Positions 9,797 through 23,285 of a stretch of 64,000 bases of DNA are shown here, piece after piece. Position 1 is the stretch's first letter. Each line of letters begins with the position of its first letter. A model generated the notes under the pieces. The model ran no database searches, was not told where the DNA came from, and saw only the letters and a list, made by a program, of their open reading frames with translations. This DNA is from Priapulus caudatus (Eukaryota; Priapulida; Priapulimorpha; Priapulimorphida; Priapulidae), in contig NW_014577095.1 in the NCBI RefSeq assembly GCF_000485595.1, positions 493,799 to 557,798 on the forward strand, in the 5' to 3' direction. A program made the translations under genes and the position numbers.

Positions 9797-12190
9797 CAAC
9801 ACAGCTTCACCCACACAGCTTCACCCATACAGCTTCATCCACACAGCTTCATCCACACAGCTTCACCCATACAGCTTCACCCACACAGCTTCACCCACAC
9901 AGCTTCATCCACACAGCTTCACCCATACAGCTTCACCCACACAGCTTCACCCACACAGCTTCACCCACACAGCTTCACCCACACAGCTTCATCCACACAG
10001 CTTCACCCACACAGCTTCACCACAGCAGATCAATCACAAGCTCATCCACACAGCTTACGCCATACAGTCACCCAAATCAGTTATCCATAAGCTTCAGCAC
10101 CCACAAGGCTCATTCAACGAGCTTGCCTCACACAGCTTTCAGCACAACAGCTCACCACTCAGCTTCACGCCCACAAGTTTCATCAACAGCTTAACCCACA
10201 CAGCTTTCATCCACACAGCTTCACCATACAGCTTCGCCACACATCTTTAATCCACACAGCTTCACTACGACAGCTTCACCCACACAGTTCATCCACGACT
10301 GCTTATCCACCAAGTTTCAGCCAAAAATGGCCCCCCCCCTTCATCACGACACGGGCTTCACCACAGCTTTAGCCACAAAGGCTCATCCAGCAGCAGTTCA
10401 ACCCAATACTCTACCCACAACAGCGTGTTACCCACACAGGCTCATCTCACACAGCTTCATCACACAGCTTCAGCCACACATTGTTCACTCACTACAGTCT
10501 TATCCAGGCGACAGCTTCATCCACAGAGTTCCCTCACACAGCTTCACCACACAGCTCAGCCCAACACGCTACCCCACAGGTCATCACACAGCTTCACTCA
10601 CACAGCTTACTCACCAGCTTTATGCCCCAGCTTAATTCAACAGCTTATCCAACAGGTTCATCAACAGTTTTCAAGCACAGTTCACGCACACAGTTCACCC
10701 GATATCAGCTTCACCACAATAGTCTTCACCCAACAGTTACCCACAAGCTTCAACCACAAGTTACCACTAAGCTTCACTCACACAGCTTCACCGCACACAG
10801 CTTCCCCCACAAGCTTCATCCACACAGCTTCATATCCTACTACAGCTTCACCAATCAGCTTCACCCAGAGACAGCTTCACCTCACACAGCTTAAAACGCA
10901 CACAGCTTCAATCCACAGCTCACCCAACTGCCCGTTGCTCACCCATACAGAATTTCACCACACAGTGTCACCCACACAGCTGTCACATCGACAAGCTTCA
11001 CACACCCCACGCTTCATCCAAACAGCTTTTACCACACAGTTCACCCACACAGCTTCAGCACACAGCTTCAGCCAACAAGCTTCATCCACACAGTTCATCC
11101 ACATCAGCTTCGACCCACACAGCTTTCAACGCCATACGCTTTCACCCACGACAGTTTCACCCACATGCAGCTTCAACACACCGCTTCAGCCCGAAGCTTC
11201 CCATATAGCTTCAACCACACAGCTTCATCCACATTAGCTCAACACTACACAGCTTCATCCACACAGCTCATTCCACTACAGCTGTCACCCACACAGGCTC
11301 TCTCAATGCGCTTCATCGCCACACGGTTCACGCCATACAGCTCACTAAAACAGCTACCACACAGTTCATACAATCAGCTTTAGTCCAAAGCTACCCACCA
11401 GCGTTCACCCCACACAGCTTCACCCATACGCTTATCCCACAGCTTCACCCACAGTTTCCCCAAAGTCATGTTTAGTCCACAAAGCTTCACAAATCAGCTT
11501 ACATTCACACAGCTTACCATAAGGCTTCACCACACAGCTTATGCACACAGCTTATAACTCGTACACAGCTTCATCCACAACAGCATTTATCAGCACTCTT
11601 ACCACCAGCAGCCTATCACACAGCTTCGAATCTCAGCACAGCTTCACCACACAGCATTCAATCCACAGCTTCCTCACAACGCTTCATCACACAGCTTCAC
11701 ACCACTACAGCTTCACACACACTTCATTCTCCACAGTCACCCACATCAGCTTCAGCTCACAGGAGCTTCAGCACACAGCTTCACCCCACGACAGCTTCTC
11801 AAGCAGCTTTCACGACACAGCTTCATCCACGCAGCTTCAACCATAAGCTATAGCCAACTAGTTCAATCGGCATACAGCATTTTCACTACACAGCTTCATT
11901 AACACACTTCACCCAAAGCCCCCCCGCCCAAACACCCCCCCAGCTTTCATCACACAGCTTTCACCACACATATAGCACAAGACACCGCTTTCATCACATA
12001 GTTCCCACAGCAGCTTCATCCAACAGCTTAACACACAGCTTGCAGCCACACATGCTTTATCCAACACAGCTTACACACCAAGGATAGCTTCCCCATAGCA
12101 GCTTCACCCACACAGCTTATACCACCGCTCAGCACATCAGTCACCGCAGCACAGCGATTATCAGCGACAGCTTCCGCATACATGCTTCAT
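9797..12190. repeat. 14-bp minisatellite array, ~2.4 kb
   Basis: The unit is ACAGCTTCACCCAC and its ATCCAC variant. Copies at 9797-10025 are nearly perfect with period 14. From about 10030 to 12190 the same unit continues with frequent single-base gains and losses. Predicted proteins rich in Thr-Gln-Leu-His or His-Ser-Phe are translations of the array and not genes. Confidence 0.92.
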
Positions 12191-13150
12191 TCATTGCCAA
12201 TGTGCAACGCATAATAAGGAGGACTAACTATAATATATGAATTGCCTACACAGATAAGTACTGTCTCGCATAAAAGAAACTGTCTGTACATACGAGTGAA
12301 TGTCTACACGATGCCAGGGAGCTATTACACATATAGAGATTGTTACACATTACAGGTACTGTGGTCATTACGTCACAGACGTGCTGTGTTGGCTTGAGCC
12401 AGTTAGCAGAGTCCTCGTTTTTTGTTCCGCATGGAACCTGTGGACAGCGCGAAGCAGGACGCGGTAGTAAGATATCCGTGATAACCATCATTTACTGAAC
12501 CCCCTCTCTTATTTCTCTCTCTCTCGTCGTGCTCTCTTCTCTGTCTCTCATTCTATCTCTGCTCTGCTCTCTCGAATCGATCCATCGTCTGCTCTTCTCT
12601 ACTCGCTCTGTCGATCTCTCTTTCTTATCTCATCTCTTGCTGTTCAGTGGCTAGGAGTCGAATAAGGGTGCGATTGGGCAACTGACGATAGAAGTTACGA
12701 GGTAATCAGCCGTGATTGTATAATTGCTACTATAAAGTGTGGCAATGAGGTCGGCGGGTGCGGAGAATCCAATGAGGATTTGAAGTGTGTAGCGCCCGGC
12801 TTGGACAGCAGCTATTGGCTAAAGGGGGCCAGGTTGCATTTAAGGGGTCAGGTGTGTGGGGTTTGCTTATATAACGGGGAATGATGAATCTGACTTGAAA
12901 TGACCACGGAAAGCAAAGACGAGGAACTACGCACAGATGGCATCCTCTAAGCAGATACAGTGCTGTGGAGCACTGTAATAAAATTAACTGCTATATGTAA
13001 CGCCCATGATAAAGAGATGTGTAGTACGTAGCCGTTAAAACTCCAGATGTTTGAGACTGTATGGTATAAAGCATGTTAGATAACCCCTGTTGTATCGACT
13101 AACAAGGAAGGGAGACTGGGAAGAGATTGAGAGATTGAAGAAACAGAATT
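12191..13150. other. No recognisable gene; CT-rich patch
   Basis: A degenerate CTCTCT tract covers about 12505-12645. The rest is unremarkable. Confidence 0.5.
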
Positions 13151-13154
13151 GGAA

Positions 13155-13420
13155 GAGGAGAGAGAGAGAGAGGCGAAGAGAGAGTGGATATAATGGAGGC
13201 TAGTTTTCCCAACGCGGTATAGTTGAACACCTGCGCTGAGCACGTCTCAGTCAGACAGTGAGCCTAGAGAGAGAGAGAGTGAGAGAGAGAAAGCAGAGAG
13301 AGAGAGAGGAGATAGAGAGAGAGGGAGAAAGAGAGAGAGAGGAACGAGCGAGAGAAGAGAGAGAGAGCGGCGAGCGGATAGAGAGAGAGTAGTAGAGATA
13401 GGAAAGAGAGAGAGAGAGAT

Positions 13421-13470
<50 letters not shown>
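13155..13470. repeat. (GA)n microsatellite complex with duplicated flanks
   Basis: Long GAGAGA tracts with interruptions, densest at 13265-13470. A ~50-bp flanking segment ending CTGAGCACGTC occurs on both sides (13196-13246 and 13485-13533), so the array sits between direct repeats. Confidence 0.8.
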
Positions 13471-13472
<2 letters not shown>

Positions 13473-13539
13473 AACACATAACGAGGCCAGTTTTTCCTAC
13501 ACAGTACAGTTGATCACCTATGCTGAGCACGTCGTTTCG

Positions 13540-15200
13540 TAGGTGCCGTGTGCCTTCATCGCCTGCATCCGGCATCTATCCAAGATGCTGCATCGTTCGC
13601 TTATCAATTAGGCGTCCCCCCTCCTCTCCCATTCCCTCCCCACACACGGCGCCGTGTTCTTAATCGAATTCGCGGTGTTTTGTTCAAACGTGACGAGTGC
13701 AGAGGACATCTATGACACTCACTCGCGTTCGCACGACAGGTTTAACTGACAAGCGCTTGAAAGCAAAAGTAACTCGTACGTTCTGTGCAGGACATCATCC
13801 TCGCAACGCGACACTGTTAGGAGCGAGGCGATCGCCGACCGACTCGAGTAGCAAGCAGCGCAAGCTTAGATGCCTTGTCTGCTTACGCCACTACAACGCA
13901 CAACCGTCTGTCGCATGTAACTCCACGCGCGCTAACAGATCTGCTAAACTATCCCCCAAGAGGCTACATTTCGCAAAAATCGTATAATTATGTTATCAAA
14001 CCGGATCAAAATCTTCACCATTACATTGGGTGTGCTAACAGTGGTTAGACCAGCAGCGGCAACGCGTCTCCCGCCGCTCGCTTACCATCTACATCATCGC
14101 GCATGTCGGCTGTCACCGAGTTTCAACAAGCCGCATGCCAACGTGCCTGTCGGTCGCAGATATTTGCCCCCGCCCCCAGCTCCAGCATCCCTACTGCCAC
14201 ACATCGTCACCGTTGTACGCCTGCTTCTCGACACACGCGGGCGGGTACCGCCGAGCTAGTAGAGTAGGTCAGTCACCCACTCCTAATCGCTTACAGCGAG
14301 CAATTATGAGGGAAAAGGTCGCCGCCCCGATGCGATGACATTCGGGGAGACAGTCTTCCGCGCGATCAGGATGCTACCATCCGGGACTCAACCTTCCCAG
14401 CGCACAGGACGCCAACATCCAGGTCAACCTTCCCCGCGTGCAGGGTTTCAACATCCGGGTACAACTGTTCTAGAGATTCGTGAAGGGCATTTTGTAGACG
14501 ACCGCATACAAGCTGGCCTCTACGGCTGTGTGCTGACGTGCTTTAATATTAACTGGTGATGTCGGTAGTGGCGCCACCACGTTTGCTGCGTTCCTGCGTC
14601 CACTCATAACCCTACCATACCGCGTGGCGGCAGCTCTTCGCAAGCCGCCGTGCTAGACGGCTCCCGACGCCTCGCCGCGGCCAGTCGCCTACCGCGACGG
14701 TGGCTATACACCGGGGGAGTCTAGAGCTAAGCCTCTGCGGCGACGCCGCTTCGTAAAACGTATGACAATATCGTTATGAATGGATCGTCAGAGGAGCCGA
14801 AAGCGCTGACAACAGAAGGTATAGAGGTGCATTGTTAATCAGAGCATGGGGATCAGCAGCTGCTTCCCCCACGCTGCCTCAGCTTCCACGATTGCAGGAG
14901 ACAGCGAGCTAATGTAGGCACCTGAGATCATCCGGGGCTTTCGCTGACTCTCAGCATCGCTCGTACGTGCACGCAGCATAGATAGAGCAGTCGCGTGCAT
15001 ATAGCGTTACGCGCCCGGACGACGTGTTGCGCGCATAATCACGCAATCAGCATCAACAGCGTTTTCAGTGAGCAGCATTGCAGGCCTTGAACGATTCACA
15101 CCAGAAATCAAAAACGACTGCAGGAACTAACCTTTTTATCTCGTCTACATTCATCATTGGGCCAAATGTCGACCATCCACGCTATTGACTATTAAACAGC
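13540..15200. other. No recognisable gene
   Basis: GC-richer single-copy sequence. Around 14370-14470 a roughly 36-bp motif beginning CATCC(G/A)GG recurs three times (14379, 14417, 14452). Short open frames here have no recognisable domain. Confidence 0.5.
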
Positions 15201-15205
15201 ACGCT

Positions 15206-15603
15206 TGATATATATATATAGTATATTCTTTTTTATGTCTATGTAAATTGTATTTGAATGTATTGTGGCCTTACATGAATATAATCAGCGTAAGTGGGCC
15301 GCTTAGCTAGCTCTCTAAACTCTTTTCGTGCCTATATATTATTGAAGCACGCGCCTGCATATATATCAGAAGTAGATAATAGGGAACCCTATTATCTACT
15401 TCTGATATATATATATATAGTATATTCTTTTTTATGTCTATGTAGATTGTATTTGAATGTATTGTGGCCTTACATGAATATAATCAGCGTAAGTGAGCCG
15501 CTTAGCTAGCTCTCTAAATTCTTTCCGTGCCTATATATTATCAAAGCACGCGCCTGCATATATATCCGAAGTAGATAATAGGGAAGCCGATTATCTACTT
15601 CTG
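15206..15603. repeat. Two tandem copies of a 199-bp unit ending in a palindrome
   Basis: The stretch GTATATTCTTTTTTATGTCT recurs at 15221 and 15420, giving a 199-bp period. Each unit ends in an inverted repeat. The first (15367-15404) has perfect 18-bp arms CAGAAGTAGATAATAGGG around AA; the second (15566-15603) is slightly degenerate. Units are joined and flanked by TA runs. Confidence 0.85.
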
Positions 15604-15639
15604 ATATATATATATATATATATATACGTCCTACTGTAT

Positions 15640-17290
15640 TGCCTTGCCAATGGGAGTTGTTTATAGATTACGCAACTACTGCTGCCGCTGCCGCACGAAC
15701 GGTAGCTGAAACTGCACAGCTAACTGTTGAGGTTATCGCCACAGCTGACACCGCACACACACGCAAATCGCTATTTACCGCTCGTCTGCGCTTCAGTTTC
15801 TGTACAACGCGCTCAGTCTCCGTGCGCGTGATGTTCCATTGACTGTATATTGCACGCAGCAGCAGCAGCAGCAGCAGCTCGAGATGAATTTCTACAGTTT
15901 ACACCCGCCGCTGATAACGCGTGGCTGACGTCGGTTGCCCGCGCGCGAAGTCTACAACGCTTTCTTCTCGCGCAATATCGAAATTTACTGCTTCGCAATA
16001 CATTTCTCGACATTTTCCACACAGGCTGTGTGTTTTGTGTGATCTACGAACGCCGGTGACATACACCAGCTGTGCCCGCTATAGACGATTAGCTACGTCA
16101 TACCCGCTGCACCTGCGAAGTTGATCATTTAGGACTACAGACAGATGAAGCCAGCGACCACTCGTAAACACAACGCCGATGAATTCGATTCCATCTGAGA
16201 TGCATTGCAATCATTCCGACGGCGTTTGATACAGCTAGCACGTGACTTTAACCAGATTACAAATGTAGACCATTCGCACCTTTATATGCATCGCGTAGTG
16301 TCGCGGTGCGTCTCGAAGTCTAATGAATTATAAACGCTTTCTTTCGGGGGCTTTTAGCTGATTGAAGCTACGATCGAAGTCGCTGTTCATCCTTGGTAGC
16401 CGGTTATCGCTGCATCTGTACGTAGAGTTATTGCGAGCGTTGTAAGTGCTTTCTTCCCAGTCTGTTCAAGCCTAACGCGCTTCCAGAAAAACTTATTTTT
16501 AGAACGATTGATTTTGGACGAATTGACATAGATGTGTGTATAGCGCGGGAATCAAGCAATCTCGACAATACTTACAGTTGTCGGGAATGACTAACGGCAA
16601 AGGACCACAATGTCAAGAGGCAAAAGCACAAAAGTTGCGAATTATCACAGCTAGCTATAGATGTTCTGTCGTACTCTCTCTTCTATACACGAATTTGATA
16701 GAAAAGCATGACGCCTTGCGTCACCAGCAACCACCATGCAGGAATCGTGATGCCACTGTCACATTAGCCTGTGTGGCTTTTGAACCTCCTCCATTACGCT
16801 ATTACTCTCTGTACCGACTGCGCAGGCAGATGCAATGTTAGCAAATACAGCATCACTGATTCCCATAGACAGTGGTTTGCAATCAGACACAATGCTGTCC
16901 TACATAGTACCAGAGATACAAACAAGGTGTAGGGTGTCTGTTAGACAAAATCCCGCTATACGCATAGACGCAGGGTTCCGGTTAGACACAATGTCTCACA
17001 CAGCCTTACTGGCATACGTAGATGCAAGGGTATCGTTAGACAAAATGCGCTCTTACACAGTATCATCGATAGAAACAAGTAGTCTCAACGCTTCAAAATT
17101 AATACAAACTACCAGTACCCATCATAGAGGGAACGCCGGATTACAAACAGGAGAAATCCGCGCCAAACAAACCCGTTTGTTTGTAGCAGAAGGAATCTAT
17201 CTATATATTTTGATATGTAGTTATTAATATACATAAGTTAATTAGGGATATATCAAATTCCGTGTGTAGGCATTCATGCAAGAGCTACGG
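15640..17290. other. No recognisable gene; weak internal repeats at 16.85-17.1 kb
   Basis: Single-copy sequence with a short (CAG)n at 15858-15877. An open frame at 16835-17227 (plus strand) has imperfect internal repetition around GTTAGACAAAATG-like blocks near 16944, 16981 and 17034. No domain is recognised. Confidence 0.45.
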
Positions 17291-17305
17291 TGGATACAGC
17301 AATGA

Positions 17306-17370
17306 TACAGCAACGGGTGAAGAAAGCGATATATATATATATATCGCTTGTCATTCACGCCGTTGCTGAA
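17306..17370. repeat. 65-bp palindrome with TA core
   Basis: The left arm CAGCAACGGGTGAAGAAAGC and the reverse complement of the right arm, CAGCAACGGCGTGAATGACA, flank a GATATAT..ATATATC centre. This could be a small foldback element or a hairpin. Confidence 0.6.
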
Positions 17371-18390
17371 AAAGAATAGTTGCCGCTGGTTGTCGATGAG
17401 TCACGGATCATGTACGCAGCGACGATAATGCGATATGATGTAAAATTAAAATGCATTGCCTAATATAGATCAAATAACCGAGATATCATGTCCGGAGAAG
17501 TTTTCATAGCGGACGCCACTACTGCAATGCTGGCATATTCTACTGCCACTTACAATATTAATAATCAAATTACAAATTTCGATGAGATTAAAATCTGATA
17601 TGATTCAGAACAGACAGAGAACTCCTGCTGCTGCTACACATCTTTCATTTTACCTATAATTTACCAAATTACCAAGAAACCAACTACAGTTAATTGGAAA
17701 GGGATTCATGTTGCTACTCCCATGTTTAAAAAGCAATTGTAATGCGGTCATTGTGTGCAATAAGGATGATTAAAAACAACAATCTGCTGAAATAGCAGAC
17801 AATAATAATCATCGTGTAACAAATTTATATCATAAAGCAGATACCATCTAAGGAATGTTGATACATCCTACTGACGGCCATTTTAAAATATAGCGGTTGT
17901 TTGCTTAACTAATAAAATCTTTATTGACCCCCGTATCAGGAAAGAATTGCATTGGTAACTGTGTTAGCTAGCTGCTTGGCAAAATTCACGCTCGTATCGC
18001 AAATGTGAAAAATACCCTTAGATATGTCCGACATGTATGCATGAGGTAACTATCATACGTAATGAAATTTGGATGCGCTGCGATGAATGCTGGTGCAGTG
18101 CATCGCGTAATACGAAGCAATAGACTCTATAGCACTAGATCTAATGCAGTTCCATAACTGTAGACGCTACAAACTTGATGTACGACAACTTCGCGAGTTG
18201 AAAAACATTTTAACGTTCGATGTTTTTTCTCACGCATCGCTAGTTAAAGCCACTTTCTGGCATTGCCATGCTCGTCGCGAAACTCCACATTCGGCGCAGT
18301 GCTCACTTTCCTGCCGCCCGCTAGTAGATATGTGTAAATATATTTTGGCTGCCAGAACTTTCCTACACAGGCACAAGGGCCGAGGCAACG
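17371..18390. other. No recognisable gene
   Basis: AT-rich single-copy DNA. A weak hairpin lies near 17765-17814 (ATGATTA..CTGCT / AGCAG..TAATCAT). Confidence 0.5.
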
Positions 18391-18394
18391 GGGC

Positions 18395-18658
18395 GATATA
18401 CACACACGCGCATCCCCCCCCCCCCCACACACACACCAACAAACACACACACACCCGCACGCACGCACGAACACACACGCGCGCGCGCACACACACACCA
18501 ACAAACACACACACACCCGCACGCACGCACGAACACACACGCGCGCGCGCACACACACACCAACAAATACACACTCGCACACGCGCGCACACACGCACAC
18601 GCACGACCGCGCGCATACACCAACCCACATGCGCGTGCACACGCACAGAGAGACAGTG

Positions 18659-18742
<84 letters not shown>
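18395..18742. repeat. CA/CG-rich tract followed by (GA)n
   Basis: Alternating purine-pyrimidine CACA/CGCG sequence, including three ~56-bp repeats with ACCAACAAACACAC, runs to about 18645. An almost uninterrupted (GA)n of about 80 bp follows at 18660-18740. The cysteine-rich and histidine-rich frames here are repeat products. Confidence 0.9.
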
Positions 18743-18746
<4 letters not shown>

Positions 18747-20505
18747 ATGTTTTACTCATATATGTTAATTGATGCGATGTATTCACGATATCATCATAAG
18801 AAATTTTCGTACTCTGTTTGTCTTTGTCTTCTCTCTGCGAAATTTAAACTCCTGGAAACACGTTGGCTCAAAACTGAAAATCTATCAAGCCTATCGTTAC
18901 GGTGTGCTGTCGTCCCGCTAGCCCGTTATCACGTCTCTCACACACCCTTTATCCCATTCGGATTCCGTTTCACCCTGTCTCACGCCATCTCACACCATCT
19001 CACTACTTTTAATCCCGTTTCAGCCCGTCTTACCCCGCCTCACCCCCTTATCCGTTCTCACCCCGTCTCGCCGTCTCACCGCGTTTCACACCCCCTTGTC
19101 CAGTCTCACAACGCTTCACGCCGTCTCACTTTATCTCTCGCCGTTTAGTCCCGTCTCACTTCATCCAACAGTGCCCCTACCATCTTAAACCCTCTCACCC
19201 CTGTATCCCCTCGTGTCACTCTATTCATTATCGTGTATGTGCAATACGCTGAGAAGCGACTATCTATCACGTTATGTACACGTCGCGATATCGTCAAATA
19301 TGTCACTCAATTTCGGAACGGGGAGAAGGGGGAGAAGGAAGTAGGTGAAGAAGAAACACTACCGTGTAGGGGAAGAGGGGACACTGCAGAGTATGGAGGA
19401 AGAAGGGGGCACCACAGAGTGGGAAGAGGGAATCGAACCCTACAAAGTGGAGAGAGGCTCTGTTACAGAGTGGGGGAGGGAGGCATTGCAGAGTGAGGAG
19501 TTGAAAACAGATCTCTACAGGGTGGGAAGGACGCAGAGAGCTCTAAAAAGTGGCCAGGGGAAAGCGAGCCCAACGGAGTGAGGGCGAAGTGAGCAGTAAG
19601 GGGGGATCGAACCACGTACCCGACCACAAAGGACCTGTCACTACACGTCTTATAAATTGATTCAACATAATTACACAAATTTGTCGCACTGCTAGGTGCT
19701 GACACGGGCTTGAAGACATGAAAACACCAATACTCACAGGTATGGTAAGGGGCTCGGGTCAGCTACAGGTAATGTATATGTAAGGTGGGTTGTGTGTAGG
19801 AAATGTAAGGGGAAGTATATGTACAGGAAGAGTAAGGTATGGAAGTAAATGTAAAGTAATAGGCTTGAGGTACGGGTAAAATAAGAAGAGGAGGTACTGC
19901 TAAGGTAATGCAGTAGAGGTACAGGTAAAATAATGGTTTGTGTAGAGGCACAAGACCGACATCAGCGTGTACGTCGCTACACATGCAGGAACAGAGAAGT
20001 CGAACACAGAGAATGCCCTTTAACAAGGAAAAATTCCCCGAAAAAAAAACAGAGACGATTCCTCCTACGAGTTTGAGCCCCAGAACTACCCTACTATTCT
20101 CGTATGCGTATCGGTTTACCAGTCGCGTCACGCAACAGATGGCGCCAAAGTAAAGCAGCGCTAGGGACAATGGCGTCGATATCGACACCCGCGACCGGAA
20201 TAATCATGCAGCACACATCATCGCTAGGTAGCGTTGCGTAACGTAGCGACATTAACATCATGGGCGATGATCGCCTTCATGATCGACGTGACGTGGCCTG
20301 CCCCCCAACATCTGCAATACGCATCATCATCCTCATTATACACATGGGACTAACTTGATTATGAACTGGGTCTACCATCTGCGATATATATATAAACCAA
20401 TAGTACATAATGTATTATGTATAACTCAATGTACTATATGTATCAACTATAATAGTAGATAATGTATTATGTACTCTTATGTATTCTCTATTATGTACTC
20501 TTGAT
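18743..20505. other. Degenerate minisatellites, no recognisable gene
   Basis: Three diffuse repeat blocks: a CCGTCTCACC-like decamer over about 18930-19215, a GAGTGGGGGAGGGAGGCA-like unit over about 19320-19580, and AGGTAA-type units at about 19740-19930. Remaining sequence is unremarkable, with short TA runs at 20380-20510. Confidence 0.5.
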
Positions 20506-20511
20506 ATAAAC

Positions 20512-20598
20512 GTGTGTGTTGTGTGTACGTGTGCGTGCGTGCGTGCGTGCGTGCGTGCGTGTGTGTGTGTTGTGTGCATGTGTGTGTATGTGTGTGTG

Positions 20599-20687
<89 letters not shown>

Positions 20688-20702
20688 NNNNNNNNNNNNN
20701 NN

Positions 20703-20785
<83 letters not shown>

Positions 20786-20870
20786 CATGTGTGTGTGCAT
20801 GTGTGCGTGTACGTGCGTGCGTGTGTGTGTGCGTGTGTGTGCGTGGTGCGCGTGTGTATATATGTGTATG
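20512..20870. repeat. (TG)n microsatellite containing an assembly gap
   Basis: TG and TGCG alternation with a 15-base N run at 20688-20702. Predicted Cys-Val or Thr-His repeat proteins are artefacts of this tract. Confidence 0.95.
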
Positions 20871-23215
20871 TATATGTTACATTTATAGGCATATTTATTT
20901 ATTTACATGATTCATGCTCTTGTGTATATATAGGCTAGGGGATCAATGACACTGTAGAGTAATGATCTAGATCTAATACAACGTTACCTGGCGCGCTGGT
21001 GCGCATATGCACGTAAAAGTAATCGATAGGTAGGTGGACGGCTCGCGGTACACCTGCATGAGGTTAACCTGATGTCAACGGGGACTGTAGATAACTGACG
21101 CTGTCACCGACGAGTGACACGTCACCAACCCTGAATAAATTACTTATACGTGATGCTGTTCTGTTATTGCGGAAACGATAAATTCGTGATGCGAAATCAG
21201 ATGTTCAGAGATTGAGGATGAGAAGTGGGATAGAATAGGGAATGAATGAGGTGAGTGAGGTATAGAAGGATGTGCGAGAAATAACGAGAGTAACGGGGAA
21301 GACAGTGAGATAATAAAAGAAGGAATCCGGAACAATAGAGGTGTATGTTACGTATCATCTTTATTCTCTTCTTCATATTATTTTGCTTCCTATTTCCTAT
21401 TTGTTTGTTTTTCTCATAATGTAATATGTATAATTCTCATATGTATAAGCCCTCGAGAATTTTAATGCTGCTTCCCTGCGCCGTTGTCATTTTTCTTCCC
21501 ATCCAATGTTCCCCTCCACACGCACCAATCATACGATCTCCTATGTGTGACTAACCGCTACTAGTTCCCAATTCTCCATGTAATCGATTTTTCTGGTGAT
21601 CAATTTTCCTCGTAAATAATTTACCGTGGTGGCCATATTTCCGGATACCGTCATGTTTGAACGCTGGCTATAGGAGCGGTGATGGATAGGTTCACATACA
21701 GCGCTTAATAACACGGATGGCTTTATAGCAAATAATAAAACAAGCAGACCAAGTTCAAACATGGGTTGGTTTACAGTCAAGCAAATAAGCAGCACTACGA
21801 TGCCATTACATTATTGCCCTGTCTACAGTACTCATGTTTCTTTAAAATTGTTATCATATTTATACGAGCTCCAGGTTATCGTCCTTGCCACTTGCCACTA
21901 TTATAGACTTTGCAAAGAGTTTCATCAACTTAAGTTAAACATGCGTTGGACGCGCCACATGGTGGCAACATGTCAACGTAGTGCTTTGTATGTGGTTTCT
22001 AGTGGTATACGGTGATAGCTCGGAAAAAAAATACGAAAATATATCTGTTTTATCCTGGCGGCTGATACCTTAGAAAAAATTAATCGGGGATGAAACAGGA
22101 CATGAAATAAATCTATCGGCTACATGTGTGTTTGTGTGTGGGGTGCGTGCGTTTGTCTGTGTTTTGCGAGCGTGCGCGCGGGCGTGCGTGCGTGCATGCG
22201 TGTGCAAATGATATTCATAATTATTATAATAGTGTCATAAGAGATATCACGGTGTCATATTTTAATACATTTGCGGAAATTTACTGAATATATTTCATTA
22301 ATTTACGTGATTTACGGACATTCATCGACATTTACGGACGTTTTTAGATATTTGCATATTTGCCAATGACAATGTCTCTTCACATTCGGGACGCATTCGA
22401 CTTTTTCGCATTAATGCTTTAAATATAATAATCGTGAGGACAGTAAGCTCGTTGTTGTATAGAAGTTGCACAATGAACAGCGTAAACCCATTCAAACAAT
22501 GGGGGGGGGGGGTTCATAAAAATACGAGAATAAATGTTAGATTACGGCGCGATAATGTGTAAATGCACGTGTGCCAAAATGGCACGAATGAAGCGCCAAT
22601 GTGCAAAATCCAACCCTAGTTTAGAAGATCCCATTACTGCAGACATGCCCGTTGCGGCACAAATCCGAGAGAAGTTGGGGTCAGTGCAATGGAGAGAATG
22701 TTAAATGTAGAATATGCGGAGAAATGTGAATGTAGCTTCGCGTTAAAACGTTATTTTATTTCTAATTTAACATTGACGTTAGCATTTACTGCTCCATTGC
22801 AAAGCGAGCATAAATCACACATAGAAATACATGTGACAAACTAGTTAAAATTCAGCGAAATATACGCGCTCACAGAATTTAGTTATATCGACAGGGACAT
22901 ACGAGAGCAAACATACGATATCCGGTACCGTGCATTTAGCAGTGTTCTTCCTGAGAAAAGGATCAAAAAAAGATATTCAGAACACTATATACACGAAATA
23001 ATGACATCGCAAACAATAGCAAAGGTAAAGTAATATACAATATAGTATATAGTATATATATATATATATTATATAGTGTATATAAAAATCTAATGTATGT
23101 AGTTATAATATATACGTTGGTTCTCCCACGACTGCTGCGCGACAGCGTTGAGCATTCTACTAGGAACTGGGCTGACTGCTGAAACGCTGCGCGCGCATAC
23201 GAACGTACGTACATA
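20871..23215. other. No recognisable gene
   Basis: Mostly AT-rich single-copy sequence. It includes a TGCG-rich tract at 22125-22205, a G10 run at about 22501-22511 and a TA-rich patch at 23038-23080. Confidence 0.5.
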
Positions 23216-23228
23216 CAACTTGCGTCTG

Positions 23229-23285
23229 CACGGCGGCGGCGGTGGCGGCGGTGGCGGCGGCGGCGGCGGTGGCGGTGGCAGCAGC
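23229..23285. repeat. (GGC/GGT)n trinucleotide repeat
   Basis: About 55 bp of GGCGGC with GGT substitutions, ending in GGCAGCAGC. Confidence 0.85.

Noticed and set aside
9609-11846. Frames rich in Thr-Gln-Leu-His and His-Ser-Phe up to 270 codons
   Set aside because: They follow the 14-bp minisatellite and change frame with each indel.
9797-12190. CRISPR-like regular array
   Set aside because: There are no unique spacers between repeats; it is a simple tandem minisatellite in animal DNA. The same applies to 30845-32800.
20479-20938. Cysteine-rich secreted protein across the TG tract
   Set aside because: It is a translation of a TG/TGCG microsatellite that also crosses an N gap.
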